DNA of 64,000 nucleotides from Taklimakanibacter sp049323275 (GCA_049323275.1 JBMOOM010000127.1:62001-126000); one strand, 5' to 3'; shown: positions 51,268 through 59,032, counted from the first letter of the stretch. Numbers and translations: made by a program. Notes: a model not told the origin generated them from the sequence alone.

Positions 51268-52202
51268 TCGCCGATCTTCTCGAAACCTCGATCATCATCA
51301 GCGTGCTGGCGGCGACGGTGCGGATCGCGACGCCGATCCTGCTCGCGGCTTTGGGCGAGATGATCGCCGAGCGCAGCGGCGTCTATAATATGGGCCTCGA
51401 AGGCACCATGCTGATGAGCGCCTTCACCGCCTATATCGGCGCTTATCATACGGGCTCGCTCTGGCTCGGCGTCGTCATCGCCATGATCACCGGCGGGCTG
51501 ATGAGCCTTATCTTCGCCTTCATGGTCATCACGCTGAAGGTGGAGCAGATCGTCACCGGCCTGGCGCTCAATCTCCTGGGGTCGGGCCTGTCGATCTTCT
51601 GGCTGCGCGCCGCTTTCGCCAATGCCGGCCAGACGCCGACCACACCCTTCTTCGACACGGTGCCGCTGCCACTTCTATCTGATATTCCGTTCCTCGGGCC
51701 GATCCTGTTCGACCAGAAGATCCTGACCTATCTCGCTTTTCTCGCCGTGCCGGCGACCTGGTATTTCCTCTTCCGCACGCGTTACGGCCTCGAACTGCGC
51801 TGCGTCGGCGAGAATCCCAAGGCGCTCGACATCAAGGGCCTCGATGTGGCGGCGCGCCAATATGCGGCGGTGGTGTTCGGCGGCCTGATGGCGGGCCTCG
51901 GCGGCGCCTTCCTGACGGTGGGCTCGGCGGCGCGCTTCGTGCCGGAAATGACCAACGGCCGCGGCTGGCTCGCCATCGTCATCGTCATCGCCGGCATGTG
52001 GCGCCCGGTGCCGGTGCTGCTGGCGACGCTCGTCTTTTCGTTCCTCGATGCGCTGCAATTGCAGATCCAGGGCATCGGCGTCGCCATTCCCTATCAGCTG
52101 CTGCTCGCGATGCCCTATATCTGCGCCATCCTGGCGCTCGCCATCCGCCGCTCGCATTCGGGCGCCCCGGCGATGCTCGGGATTCCGTACTGGCGCAAGT
52201 GA
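51264..52202 (+). CDS. BMP-family ABC importer 2, permease 2
   Basis: 312 residues, about eight to nine transmembrane segments. The markers LLAALGEMIAERSGVYNMGLEGTMLM, VITLKVEQIVTGLALNLLGSGLS, GLELRCVGENPKALDIKGLDV and MPYICAILALAIRR match the small partner permease. It is the last gene of the second importer operon and ends three bases before the stop of the converging LysR gene, so termination must occur within the coding DNA of one or the other. Confidence 0.92.
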   Translation: MIADLLETSIIISVLAATVRIATPILLAALGEMIAERSGVYNMGLEGTMLMSAFTAYIGAYHTGSLWLGVVIAMITGGLMSLIFAFMVITLKVEQIVTGLALNLLGSGLSIFWLRAAFANAGQTPTTPFFDTVPLPLLSDIPFLGPILFDQKILTYLAFLAVPATWYFLFRTRYGLELRCVGENPKALDIKGLDVAARQYAAVVFGGLMAGLGGAFLTVGSAARFVPEMTNGRGWLAIVIVIAGMWRPVPVLLATLVFSFLDALQLQIQGIGVAIPYQLLLAMPYICAILALAIRRSHSGAPAMLGIPYWRK

Positions 52203-52204
52203 GC

Positions 52205-53152
52205 TTATGCGCCAGGTCCTGACGGGTTGATGTGCTTCGCCGAAGCTGCGGCCTGCTTCTTCGCCGCGGCGATGATCCAGTTGCGCAAGGCTGCGCCCAG
52301 GGGCTTCTGCAGCGCGGTGCGCTCCCAGGCGAGGAAATAAGGATCGGGCAGCCGGATCCTCGTGTTGAACGGCACGACCAGGCGTCCCGACAGGATGTCG
52401 TCGGCGGCCATGGAGAGTTGCGCCAGCACGAAGCCGCGCCCGTTGACGGCGGCGTCGAGCGCCGCGCTCGACAGCGAGAAGGCGAGCTCGCCCTTCTTGC
52501 GCGTATAGGCGACACCGACGGCCTGCGCCCATTCCGGCCAGCCGGGCGGCGATCTGTGCTCATGGTCCCATTCGATGCGGAGCAGCGGAGCTTTCAGGAT
52601 GTCGGCCGGAGCTTTCACCGGATGACGGCGCAGGAGCGCCGGCGCGCAGGCGGGAACCACCCAGTCGGTGAACAGGTCCGCATAGTGCTCGAATTCACGC
52701 GCCTTGCCTCCATATGAGATGCGGAAATCGACCGGATCCGTGCCGAAGCGCGGCTCGTCCTCGGCGCCGATGAGCCGGACGACGGCACGGTCATGGCGCG
52801 TCTGCCAGTCGACGAGCTGCGGGGCCAGCCATTTGCTGGCGAGCGAGGGCAGGCAGGAGATGGTGAGCACGCTTTCCGCGCGGGCGCGCTCCAGGGCCTT
52901 CTGGGCGCCAAGGATCTCGGCGAAGCCGCGCGAGATCGCGGCATGATAGAGGCGTCCCCAGGAATTGAGCGCGACGCTGCGACCGCGCCGCTCGAGCAGC
53001 GGCATGCCCAGCGAGTCTTCCGCCTTGCGGATCTGCTGGCTTACCGCCCCGGCGGAGACGCCGAGCTCTTCCGCCGCCTTGGTGACGCTGCCGAGCCGGC
53101 CAAAGACCTCGAGGGCATGAATTGCGCGCAGCGGCGGGAGCTTGGTCGACAT
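52205..53152 (-). CDS. LysR-family regulator, GcvA-like, of the Rieske operon
   Basis: 315 residues from the ATG at 53152 (MSTKLPPLRAIHALEVFGRLGS), the typical opening of GcvA-like members; longer frames upstream do not match. The HTH region includes VTKAAEELGVSAGAVSQQIRKAE and LLERRGRSVALNSWGR. The effector domain has CLPSLASKWLAPQLVDWQ and a DFRISYGG segment. It is divergent from the Rieske oxygenase gene across a 121-base region containing a perfect GTTTTAG/CTAAAAC palindrome, so it probably controls the oxygenase-reductase-importer genes and itself. Confidence 0.88.
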   Translation of the reverse strand: MSTKLPPLRAIHALEVFGRLGSVTKAAEELGVSAGAVSQQIRKAEDSLGMPLLERRGRSVALNSWGRLYHAAISRGFAEILGAQKALERARAESVLTISCLPSLASKWLAPQLVDWQTRHDRAVVRLIGAEDEPRFGTDPVDFRISYGGKAREFEHYADLFTDWVVPACAPALLRRHPVKAPADILKAPLLRIEWDHEHRSPPGWPEWAQAVGVAYTRKKGELAFSLSSAALDAAVNGRGFVLAQLSMAADDILSGRLVVPFNTRIRLPDPYFLAWERTALQKPLGAALRNWIIAAAKKQAAASAKHINPSGPGA

Positions 53153-53172
53153 GGGCCCTGGCACCGATCTTT

Positions 53173-53191
53173 GTTTTAGTTTTTCTAAAAC
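53173..53191. promoter_or_regulatory. Putative LysR operator palindrome
   Basis: GTTTTAG (53173-53179) and CTAAAAC (53185-53191) form a perfect inverted repeat with a 5-base T spacer, 21 bases upstream of the LysR start in the divergent promoter. The T-N11-A geometry expected for LysR-type sites is present. It is the most AT-rich spot in the region. Confidence 0.55.
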
Positions 53192-53273
53192 AGAACGCAA
53201 TTGCAAGCCCTTTGTGCGCCGGGACGGCCGCCATACCGTTCGCGCTTGCCGATTTGCAGGGAGAAGGCCGCTC

Positions 53274-54314
53274 ATGTTCCTCAGGAATGCCTGGTACGTC
53301 GCCGCCTGGGACCATGAGGTCGACCGCCAGCCGAAGCCGGTGCGGATCCTAGGCGAGGACATCGTCCTTTACCGCAAGACGGACGGCAAGGTCGCGGCCC
53401 TCGAGGATGCCTGTCCGCATCGCAAGCTGCCCCTCTCCATGGGACGCATCAAAGGCGACGACATCGAATGCGGCTATCACGGCCTGACCTTCGACTGCAC
53501 CGGCACCTGCACGCGCGTCCCCGGCGCGGAGAAGATCCCGCATGTGGCGAAGGTGCAGTCCTATCCGATCGCCGAGCGCTACGGTCTCCTGTGGGTCTGG
53601 ATGGGCGACGCCAAGGCCGCCGATACTGCCGAAATATTCACGGTCGAGCATTGGGACGATCCGGACTGGGGCATGAATCGCGGCGAGTCCATGACGCTCG
53701 ACTGCAATTACCTCTATATGACCGACAATCTCCTCGATCCCTTGCATGTCTCCTGGGTGCATCAGACGTCGTTCGGCGGCGTCGCGGCGATCGAGGACAC
53801 GCCGCTGCAGACGACGGTCGGCGAGAATGGCGTCACCGTGTGGCGCTGGATGAACGATGTCGAGCCGTCGCCCTTCTATGCGCCCTTTCTCAGGTTCAAG
53901 GGGCGCTGCGACCGCAAGCAGCATTATGAAGTGCGCTATCCGGCCCATGCGATCATCAAGGCGATCTTCGTTCCGGCCGGCGCGGGCGGTGAGGGAAAGC
54001 CCCATCACCCGGATGTCTTCCTGATGGACAGCTACAACTTCATGACGCCGGTGGATGAAGACCACACGAAATACTACTGGTTCCAGATGCGCAATTTCGC
54101 GCCCCGCGACGAGGAGGTGTCGCAGGCTTTCGCGAAGTCGGTGCGCGGCGCCTTCGAGGAGGATCGCGCCGTGCTCAATGCCGTGCACAAGGGCATGGCC
54201 AACAAGCGCACGCCCAATCTCGATCTCAAGATCGATGTCGGCCCGCTGCGCTATCGTCGCGGCCTGGCCAATCTGATCGCTGCGGAAAGCAAGAGCGCCG
54301 TGGCCGCGGAATGA
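53274..54314 (+). CDS. Rieske non-haem iron oxygenase (VanA-like)
   Basis: 346 residues from the ATG at 53274 behind GGGAGAAGG. Terminal oxygenase of a two-component system. The Rieske 2Fe-2S ligands are Cys47 and His49 (ACPHRKLPLSMG) and Cys66 and His69 (ECGYHGL). The mononuclear iron site is in NLLDPLHVSWVH (His158, His163). It resembles the vanillate O-demethylase/phenoxybenzoate dioxygenase group, which acts on aromatic acids, but related enzymes also demethylate amines; substrate not determined. The reductase gene overlaps its stop (ATGA), and an amino-acid-type importer follows. Confidence 0.88.
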   Translation: MFLRNAWYVAAWDHEVDRQPKPVRILGEDIVLYRKTDGKVAALEDACPHRKLPLSMGRIKGDDIECGYHGLTFDCTGTCTRVPGAEKIPHVAKVQSYPIAERYGLLWVWMGDAKAADTAEIFTVEHWDDPDWGMNRGESMTLDCNYLYMTDNLLDPLHVSWVHQTSFGGVAAIEDTPLQTTVGENGVTVWRWMNDVEPSPFYAPFLRFKGRCDRKQHYEVRYPAHAIIKAIFVPAGAGGEGKPHHPDVFLMDSYNFMTPVDEDHTKYYWFQMRNFAPRDEEVSQAFAKSVRGAFEEDRAVLNAVHKGMANKRTPNLDLKIDVGPLRYRRGLANLIAAESKSAVAAE

Positions 54315-55405
54315 ACGCTTTCGACGCCGCTTCGTCCGGCTTTCGCAAATACAAGGTTGTCGGCAAGAAGCGGGAATCTTCCGTCATCACGTCCTTCCAC
54401 CTGGCGCCGCTCGATCCGGCGGACTGGCGGAGCTTCGTTCCCGGGCAATTCCTGATCCTGCGCATCCCGGCACACGAAGGCGATGCGGTGCTGCGCAGCT
54501 ACAGCCTGTCGTTGCCGCCGTCGCATCAAGGGACCTATCGCATCACGGTCAAGCGCGAGGCGGCGCCGGCGCCCGGCCTGCCTTCAGGCCTGAGCTCCAG
54601 CCACCTGCATGACCATGTCGATGTCGGTGATGTGCTGGAGGCCCAGGGGCCGCGCGGCGGTTTCGTGCTCGACCGGGAGAGTTCGCGGCCCGTCGTGCTG
54701 CTGAGCGGCGGCGTCGGCCTGACGCCGATGATCGCCATGCTGCATGAGCTCGCCTCGACCGGCGCGCGCCGTGTCCATTTCATTCACGCCTGCGACAACG
54801 GGGAAGTGCATGCCCTGCGGGAGGAAGTCGAGACACTGTGCGCCTCGCGGCCGGGGCTCGGGGCGCATTTCTGTTACCGCGAGCCGACGGTGGCGGACCT
54901 GTCGCGAGCCCGTCACCACAGTTCGGGGCTGATCTCGAAAACGCTGCTGCAGAGCCTGCTGCCGCTCGATGACTATGATGTCTATCTGTGCGGCCCGCCG
55001 CCTTTCATGAAGGCGCTCTATGAAATCCTCCGCTCTCTCGGGGTCGGCCGCGAGCGCATCGCCTATGAATTTTTCGGTCCCGCCACGGTGCTCGACGAGG
55101 CGCCGCCACGGGAGACGCCGGGAGCGGCGGAGAGCGTGGCGGAGGCGGGAGATGTGATCGTCGAGTTCCGCCGCTCGGGTGTCACGGCGAGCTGGCGCGA
55201 AAGCTCGAAATCGCTGCTCGCTTTCGCCGAAAGCTGCGGCCTCACGCCCGACTTCAGCTGCCGGGCCGGCGTCTGCGACACCTGCAAGAGCCATCTCGTC
55301 TCCGGCAGCGTCGCCTATTTCGAGGAGCCGTTGAGCGAGCCGGGACCAGGCGAGGTCCTGCTCTGCTGCTCGCGGCCCCGGTCGTCGGTGGTGATCGACA
55401 TATGA
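54311..55405 (+). CDS. Oxygenase reductase (ferredoxin reductase plus 2Fe-2S domain)
   Basis: 364 residues, electron donor for the Rieske oxygenase. The N-terminal FAD domain has the flavin motif RSYSLSLPP, the NAD(P)-binding domain has LSGGVGLTPMIAML and YLCGPPPFM, and the C-terminal plant-type 2Fe-2S ferredoxin has SCRAGVCDTCKS and a final LLCCS Cys. The order FNR-ferredoxin and an N-terminal about 15-residue extension fit HcnG/hybrid-type rather than the shorter VanB reductases. The start overlaps the oxygenase stop. Confidence 0.9.
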   Translation: MNAFDAASSGFRKYKVVGKKRESSVITSFHLAPLDPADWRSFVPGQFLILRIPAHEGDAVLRSYSLSLPPSHQGTYRITVKREAAPAPGLPSGLSSSHLHDHVDVGDVLEAQGPRGGFVLDRESSRPVVLLSGGVGLTPMIAMLHELASTGARRVHFIHACDNGEVHALREEVETLCASRPGLGAHFCYREPTVADLSRARHHSSGLISKTLLQSLLPLDDYDVYLCGPPPFMKALYEILRSLGVGRERIAYEFFGPATVLDEAPPRETPGAAESVAEAGDVIVEFRRSGVTASWRESSKSLLAFAESCGLTPDFSCRAGVCDTCKSHLVSGSVAYFEEPLSEPGPGEVLLCCSRPRSSVVIDI

Positions 55406-55446
55406 CAAGCCGGACAAAACGCTAAACAACCAGAGGGAGTGAGACG

Positions 55447-56244
55447 ATGAATATCAAGGCAATTGCGGTGATGATGGCTCTTGCCGTCGGCGCGAGCCAC
55501 GCCTGGGCGGCGGAACAGGAGCTCGCGATCGGCACCGAAGGCGCCTATCCGCCCTGGAGCATGGCGGACGCGCAGGGGCAGGTCACCGGTTTCGACGCGG
55601 ATGTCGGCAATCTGCTCTGCGCCAGGCTGGCGCTCAAATGCCGCTTCGTGGTGCAGGCCTTCGACGGTCTCATTCCGGCCCTCAACGCCAAACGCTTCGA
55701 CGTCATCATCTCCGGCATGTCGATCACGGCGGAGCGCAAGAAGGAGATCAACTTCTCGCTGGGCTATGCCGAGCTCGCCAATGTCTTCGCGGTGCCGAAG
55801 GGCTCGGAGCTGGCGGGGATCACGGATACCGACACGCTCCTGAAGGCACTCTCCGGCAAGCGGGTCGGCGCCCAGACCGGCACGACGCATGCGAATTATC
55901 TCGAGAAGAATGCGCCCGACGCCGACATCCGCACCTATGACACGCTGGACCAGATGCAGATCGACCTGGCGAGCGGACGCATCGACGCCGGATTCGCCGA
56001 CATTTCCGCGATCCAGGATTTTCTCGCCAAGCCGGAGGGCAAGGAGTTCCAGCTCGCCGAGGTGAGCATCAAGAGCTCCTCCAATGCGACGCTCGGCGAG
56101 GGCATCGGCGTCGGGATCAGACACGACGATGCGGCGCTGAAGGAGAAGATCGACAAGGCGCTGTGCGAGCTCGTCGCCGACGGCTCGATCGGCAAAGCGA
56201 GCCAGGTGTGGTTCAAGTCGGATATTTCACGTCCCTGCCAGTGA
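55447..56244 (+). CDS. Amino-acid-type ABC substrate-binding protein
   Basis: 265 residues, signal peptide cleaved after SHAWA (about residue 22). SBP_bac_3 fold: IGTEGAYPPWSMADAQGQVTGFDADVGN, the VVQAFDGLIPALNAKRFDVIISGMSITAERKKEI pattern, GAQTGTTHANYLE and a C-terminal WFKSDISRPCQ with a Cys pair. Closest in type to HisJ/ArgT (cationic amino acids, opines). The Asp in the FDADV strand and the Arg-containing loop for the alpha-carboxylate (SITAERKK) are present. It probably delivers the substrate, or a precursor, of the oxygenase. A strong stem-loop follows. Confidence 0.88.
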   Translation: MNIKAIAVMMALAVGASHAWAAEQELAIGTEGAYPPWSMADAQGQVTGFDADVGNLLCARLALKCRFVVQAFDGLIPALNAKRFDVIISGMSITAERKKEINFSLGYAELANVFAVPKGSELAGITDTDTLLKALSGKRVGAQTGTTHANYLEKNAPDADIRTYDTLDQMQIDLASGRIDAGFADISAIQDFLAKPEGKEFQLAEVSIKSSSNATLGEGIGVGIRHDDAALKEKIDKALCELVADGSIGKASQVWFKSDISRPCQ

Positions 56245-56251
56245 GGGTGGC

Positions 56252-56308
56252 CCGGCGGCGCCATGCCATTCCGTCCTGCCTCGGCGGATCGGCATGGCAC
56301 GCCGCCGG
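56252..56308 (+). other. Stem-loop between binding-protein and permease genes
   Basis: CCGGCGGCGCCATGCC (56252-56267) pairs with GGCATGG (56291-56297) and CGCCGCCGG (56300-56308) with a two-base bulge. It is located eight bases after the binding-protein stop codon, without T-run. It has the same position as the hairpin at 34006, implying the same role in raising binding-protein over permease expression. Confidence 0.65.
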
Positions 56309-56337
56309 TGTGGTCAGTGCAAAGCGAAGGGTGAGCG

Positions 56338-57042
56338 ATGGAACTCGGTCTGTGGCGGCTCTGGCAGGATGACTGGCTCCTGGCGATCCTGCGCGGCGCC
56401 GGCGTCACCATCGCCGCGGGCCTGGTCAGCATGATGGCCGGCCTCGTCATCGGCACCATCTGCGGCATCATCAAATGGCGGCGCATCATGCCGGTCTCGC
56501 CGCTCGTCGGCGCCTATACATCGCTGATCCGCGGCGTGCCCGAGCTTCTCATCATCTATCTGCTGTTCTTCGGTTCGGTCGGGCTGGTGACCGAGATCGC
56601 CAACGCCTTCGGCTATTCGGGCTTCGCGGATGCGGGCTACGCCTTCATCATCGCGGTGATCGCCATCGGCTCGATTTCCGGCGGCTATTCGACCGAGGTC
56701 ATCCGTGGCGCGCTCGCCGCGGTTCCACATGGGCAGATCGAGGCGGCGCAGGCCCTCGGGCTTCCGGGCGGGCGGATCTTCTTCCGGATCGTGGCGCCCC
56801 AGATGCTGCGGATCGCATTGCCGGGGCTCAACAATGTCTGGCAGGCGACGATCAAGGACACCGCCCTTGTTTCGGTGGTGGGGCTGCAGGAGCTGCTGCG
56901 GGTGTCCTATGTCGGCGCGAACTCGACCCGTCATCCCTTCATTTTCTATCTGATCGCGGCGGCGGTCTATCTCGTCATCACCATGACGAGCCAGCTCAGT
57001 TTCAGAGGGCTCGAGCACATCTACCGCCTGCGCCGGAGCTGA
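56338..57042 (+). CDS. Amino-acid-type ABC permease (HisQ-like)
   Basis: 234 residues, about five transmembrane segments. The GAYTSLIRGVPELLIIYLLFF stretch near residue 60-80 and the EAA-like loop GQIEAAQALGLPGGRIFFRIVAPQ (about 135-158) are hallmarks of the HisM/HisQ permease class. It pairs with the permease encoded three bases downstream. No ATPase gene is present on either side. Confidence 0.9.
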   Translation: MELGLWRLWQDDWLLAILRGAGVTIAAGLVSMMAGLVIGTICGIIKWRRIMPVSPLVGAYTSLIRGVPELLIIYLLFFGSVGLVTEIANAFGYSGFADAGYAFIIAVIAIGSISGGYSTEVIRGALAAVPHGQIEAAQALGLPGGRIFFRIVAPQMLRIALPGLNNVWQATIKDTALVSVVGLQELLRVSYVGANSTRHPFIFYLIAAAVYLVITMTSQLSFRGLEHIYRLRRS

Positions 57043-57045
57043 GGC

Positions 57046-57834
57046 ATGGATTTCGATTTCATCCAGCGCGCCATGACCGTCCTCACGCGGGGAGTGGGGG
57101 TGACGCTCATGCTCACCGGGCTGTCGGTCGCGATCGGCTTCAATATCGGCCTGGGGCTTGCGCTGATGCGCCTGTCCGAAAGAAGGCCGGTCGCGCTCTC
57201 CGCCCAATATTACAGCGCGATCTTCCGCGGAACGCCGCTGCTGGTCCAGATTTTCCTGATCTATTACGGGCTGGGGCAGTTTCCCGCTATCCGCGAGAAT
57301 GCCGTGCTGTGGTGGGTGTTCAGCGACGGCGCGCGCTGCGCCGTTCTGGCGTTGGCGCTCAACACCGCGGCCTATACGTCGGAAATTCTGCGCGGCGGGC
57401 TGATGTCGGTGCCGGCCGGGCTCATCGAGGCGGCCGACGCGGCGGGCATGTCGCGGTCGCTCCGCCTGCGCCGGATCGAGTTTCCGCTCGCCATCCGCCA
57501 GGCGCTGCCCGCTTACGGCAACGAGCTGATCCTGGTGGTCAAGGGAACGAGCCTCGCCTCGACGATCACCGTCCTCGAGATCACCGGCTACGCCAAGCGC
57601 CTGATGAGCCAGACATTCGCGGTCTTCGAGGTCTTCGCCCTGGCGGGCGCCTTCTATCTCATCATCAATCTGGTGCTGGTCCTGGCTGTCCGTTTGCTCG
57701 AGCGGCGTCTGATGCGCCATGTGCGCCGGCCGGATGCCGGCCGGTCCGGCTGGCTCAGATTTCCTGCCGCAGCACCGCGGCGGTGGTGGTTTCGGCCGCT
57801 TCCGGGGAATGTGGAAGAAAGAAATCCCAATTAA
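57046..57834 (+). CDS. Amino-acid-type ABC permease (HisM-like) with aberrant C-terminus
   Basis: 262 residues, about five transmembrane segments. Family motifs: SAIFRGTPLLVQIFLIYYGL and the EAA loop GLIEAADAAGMSRSLRLRRIEFP. The natural protein probably ends near residue 236 (RHVRRPDAGR). The last about 26 residues (LRFPAAAPRRWWFRPLPG...) are read antisense through a 59-base copy of the lrp 3' end (57755-57813), so the original stop was lost or replaced. This tail is cytoplasmic and probably harmless. The ATPase that should energise the importer is not encoded nearby and would have to be shared. Confidence 0.87.
   Translation: MDFDFIQRAMTVLTRGVGVTLMLTGLSVAIGFNIGLGLALMRLSERRPVALSAQYYSAIFRGTPLLVQIFLIYYGLGQFPAIRENAVLWWVFSDGARCAVLALALNTAAYTSEILRGGLMSVPAGLIEAADAAGMSRSLRLRRIEFPLAIRQALPAYGNELILVVKGTSLASTITVLEITGYAKRLMSQTFAVFEVFALAGAFYLIINLVLVLAVRLLERRLMRHVRRPDAGRSGWLRFPAAAPRRWWFRPLPGNVEERNPN
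57755..57813 (-). repeat. Remnant copy of the lrp 3' end
   Basis: 59 bases matching 58503-58561 with three mismatches. Read on the minus strand it still encodes the last 19 codons and stop of the Lrp protein (PEAAETTTAAVLRQEI versus PEVAETTTAVVLRQEI). It lies in the 3' end of the permease gene. Similarity stops abruptly after it. The two copies bracket the ParDE module. Confidence 0.85.
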
Positions 57835-57871
57835 AGCAAAACTGACCGGGTTTCGGACCGGCCTGTGATGT

Positions 57872-57885
57872 GATAGTGTTCTATC
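57872..57885. promoter_or_regulatory. Operator-like repeats of the ParDE module
   Basis: GATAG (57872-57876) and CTATC (57881-57885) form an inverted repeat around TGTT, and CTATC is repeated at once (57886-57890). The block lies about 30 bases upstream of the antitoxin start and is the likely autoregulatory site. Confidence 0.4.
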
Positions 57886-57915
57886 CTATCGGGTCGATTG
57901 GAGACGGATATTCCC

Positions 57916-58191
57916 ATGCGCAGCACTCAGCAATTCAGCATAACGTTGCCGAATGAAATGGCGCAGATGGTGAAAACCAAAGTTTCGTCTGGCGAGTATG
58001 CCAGCGAGAGCGAGGTCATTCGCGACGGGCTGCGCGCTTTGCAGGCGCGCGACAAGGCCTTCGAAGACTGGCTGCGCACAAAGGGCATTGCGGCCTACGA
58101 CAAGTTGAAGGCCGATCCCACACGAGTGCTCAGCGTGGATCAGGTGCGCCAGCGTCTTGCGAACAGACGCAAGCGGCCCGCCTCTGCGTGA
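57916..58191 (+). CDS. ParD/CopG-type antitoxin
   Basis: 91 residues from the ATG at 57916, with TTGGAGACGG upstream. The ribbon-helix-helix domain opens QQFSITLPNEMAQMVKTKV, then SGEYASESEVIRDGLRAL, matching the ParD-type antitoxin pattern (SITLP ... YxSxSEVIRxGLR). The basic C-terminal half (from ALQARDKAFEDWLRT) should bind the toxin. The gene overlaps the toxin gene by four bases. Codon use is less GC-biased than the neighbours, consistent with a mobile module. Confidence 0.9.
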   Translation: MRSTQQFSITLPNEMAQMVKTKVSSGEYASESEVIRDGLRALQARDKAFEDWLRTKGIAAYDKLKADPTRVLSVDQVRQRLANRRKRPASA

Positions 58192-58499
58192 CGCACACGA
58201 TTCATTTCACCCCTGAAGCTTTGCAACAGCTTTACGAGCTGGAAACTAATATTGCGGCCGTGGGGTCGCCTATAATAGCGGCGCGATATGTCGATTCGAT
58301 TGTCGATTATTGCGAAAATCTGAACACCTTCCCGCATAGAGGCACACTGCGCGATGATCTACGGCCGGGTTTGCGGACGCTGGGATTTCGCCGGCGCGTG
58401 ATGATTCTGTTTGAGGGGGCGTCCGACGCGGTGACCATTCTCGGCGTCTATGACGGCGGACAGGACTATGAGGCGGCCTTGCGGGATGATGAGGAATAG
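58188..58499 (+). CDS. ParE/RelE-superfamily toxin
   Basis: 103 residues, GTG start at 58188 overlapping the antitoxin stop. Pattern of the ParE branch: IHFTPEALQQLYELETNIA, SPIIAARYVDSIVDYCENLNTFPHRGTLRDDLRPGLRTLGFRRR-type core with the conserved FPHRG and LRPGLR motifs, then VMILFEGA and ILGVYDGGQDYE. ParE-type proteins poison DNA gyrase; whether this member does so is not visible in the sequence. It ends three bases before the converging lrp stop codon. Confidence 0.9.
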   Translation: MTHTIHFTPEALQQLYELETNIAAVGSPIIAARYVDSIVDYCENLNTFPHRGTLRDDLRPGLRTLGFRRRVMILFEGASDAVTILGVYDGGQDYEAALRDDEE

Positions 58500-58502
58500 T
58501 GT

Positions 58503-58922
58503 TCAGATTTCCTGCCGCAGCACCACGGCGGTGGTGGTTTCGGCCACTTCCGGGAAATGTGAGATCTCGTCGCGGATCTGGTTGAGGCGGGCGAGCGATT
58601 CCGCCGCGATGTCGATCAGAAGGTCGATCTCGCCGGCGAGCGACAGGCAGCGTTTGACCTCGGGCAGGCGTTCGAGCCGTTTCACCACTTGCGGCGAGGG
58701 TGTCGCCTTCAGCTTCACCAGGAGGCAGGCGACCGCCGACAGGGACGGATCGGCGATGTCGGTCCGGTAGCCGCGGATGATGCCCGCCTTCTCCAGCTTG
58801 GCGATGCGGTCGCGCAGGCTCGAGCGGGCGAGCCCGACCTTGGCGGCGAGCGCCTTGGCGCTGATGCGGGCGTCCTCGCGCAGGAGGGTCAGGATTTCGC
58901 GGTCTTTGTCGTCGGGCGTCAT
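58503..58922 (-). CDS. Lrp/AsnC-family regulator
   Basis: 139 residues from the ATG at 58922 (MTPDDKDREILTLLRED); longer frames upstream are not homologous. N-terminal winged HTH (DARISAKALAAKVGLARSSLRDRIAKLEKAGIIRGY pattern: LAAKVGLARSSLRDRI) and C-terminal RAM effector domain (KATPSPQVVKRLERLPEVKRCLSLAGEIDLLI). Members bind amino acids and control amino-acid metabolism. It is divergent from the large kinase-peptidase-aminotransferase gene, which it probably regulates. Its last 19 codons are duplicated at 57755-57813. Confidence 0.9.
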   Translation of the reverse strand: MTPDDKDREILTLLREDARISAKALAAKVGLARSSLRDRIAKLEKAGIIRGYRTDIADPSLSAVACLLVKLKATPSPQVVKRLERLPEVKRCLSLAGEIDLLIDIAAESLARLNQIRDEISHFPEVAETTTAVVLRQEI

Positions 58923-59032
58923 AATGGCGGCGGAACCGGTCAAAAGGGCGGGCGGGGCGAACGAAGTGGCGGTTGAGTTGGGATGAGGAATGCCACATCT
59001 TGCCGCTTTCCGCACCTTTCTTGGAGACTGCC

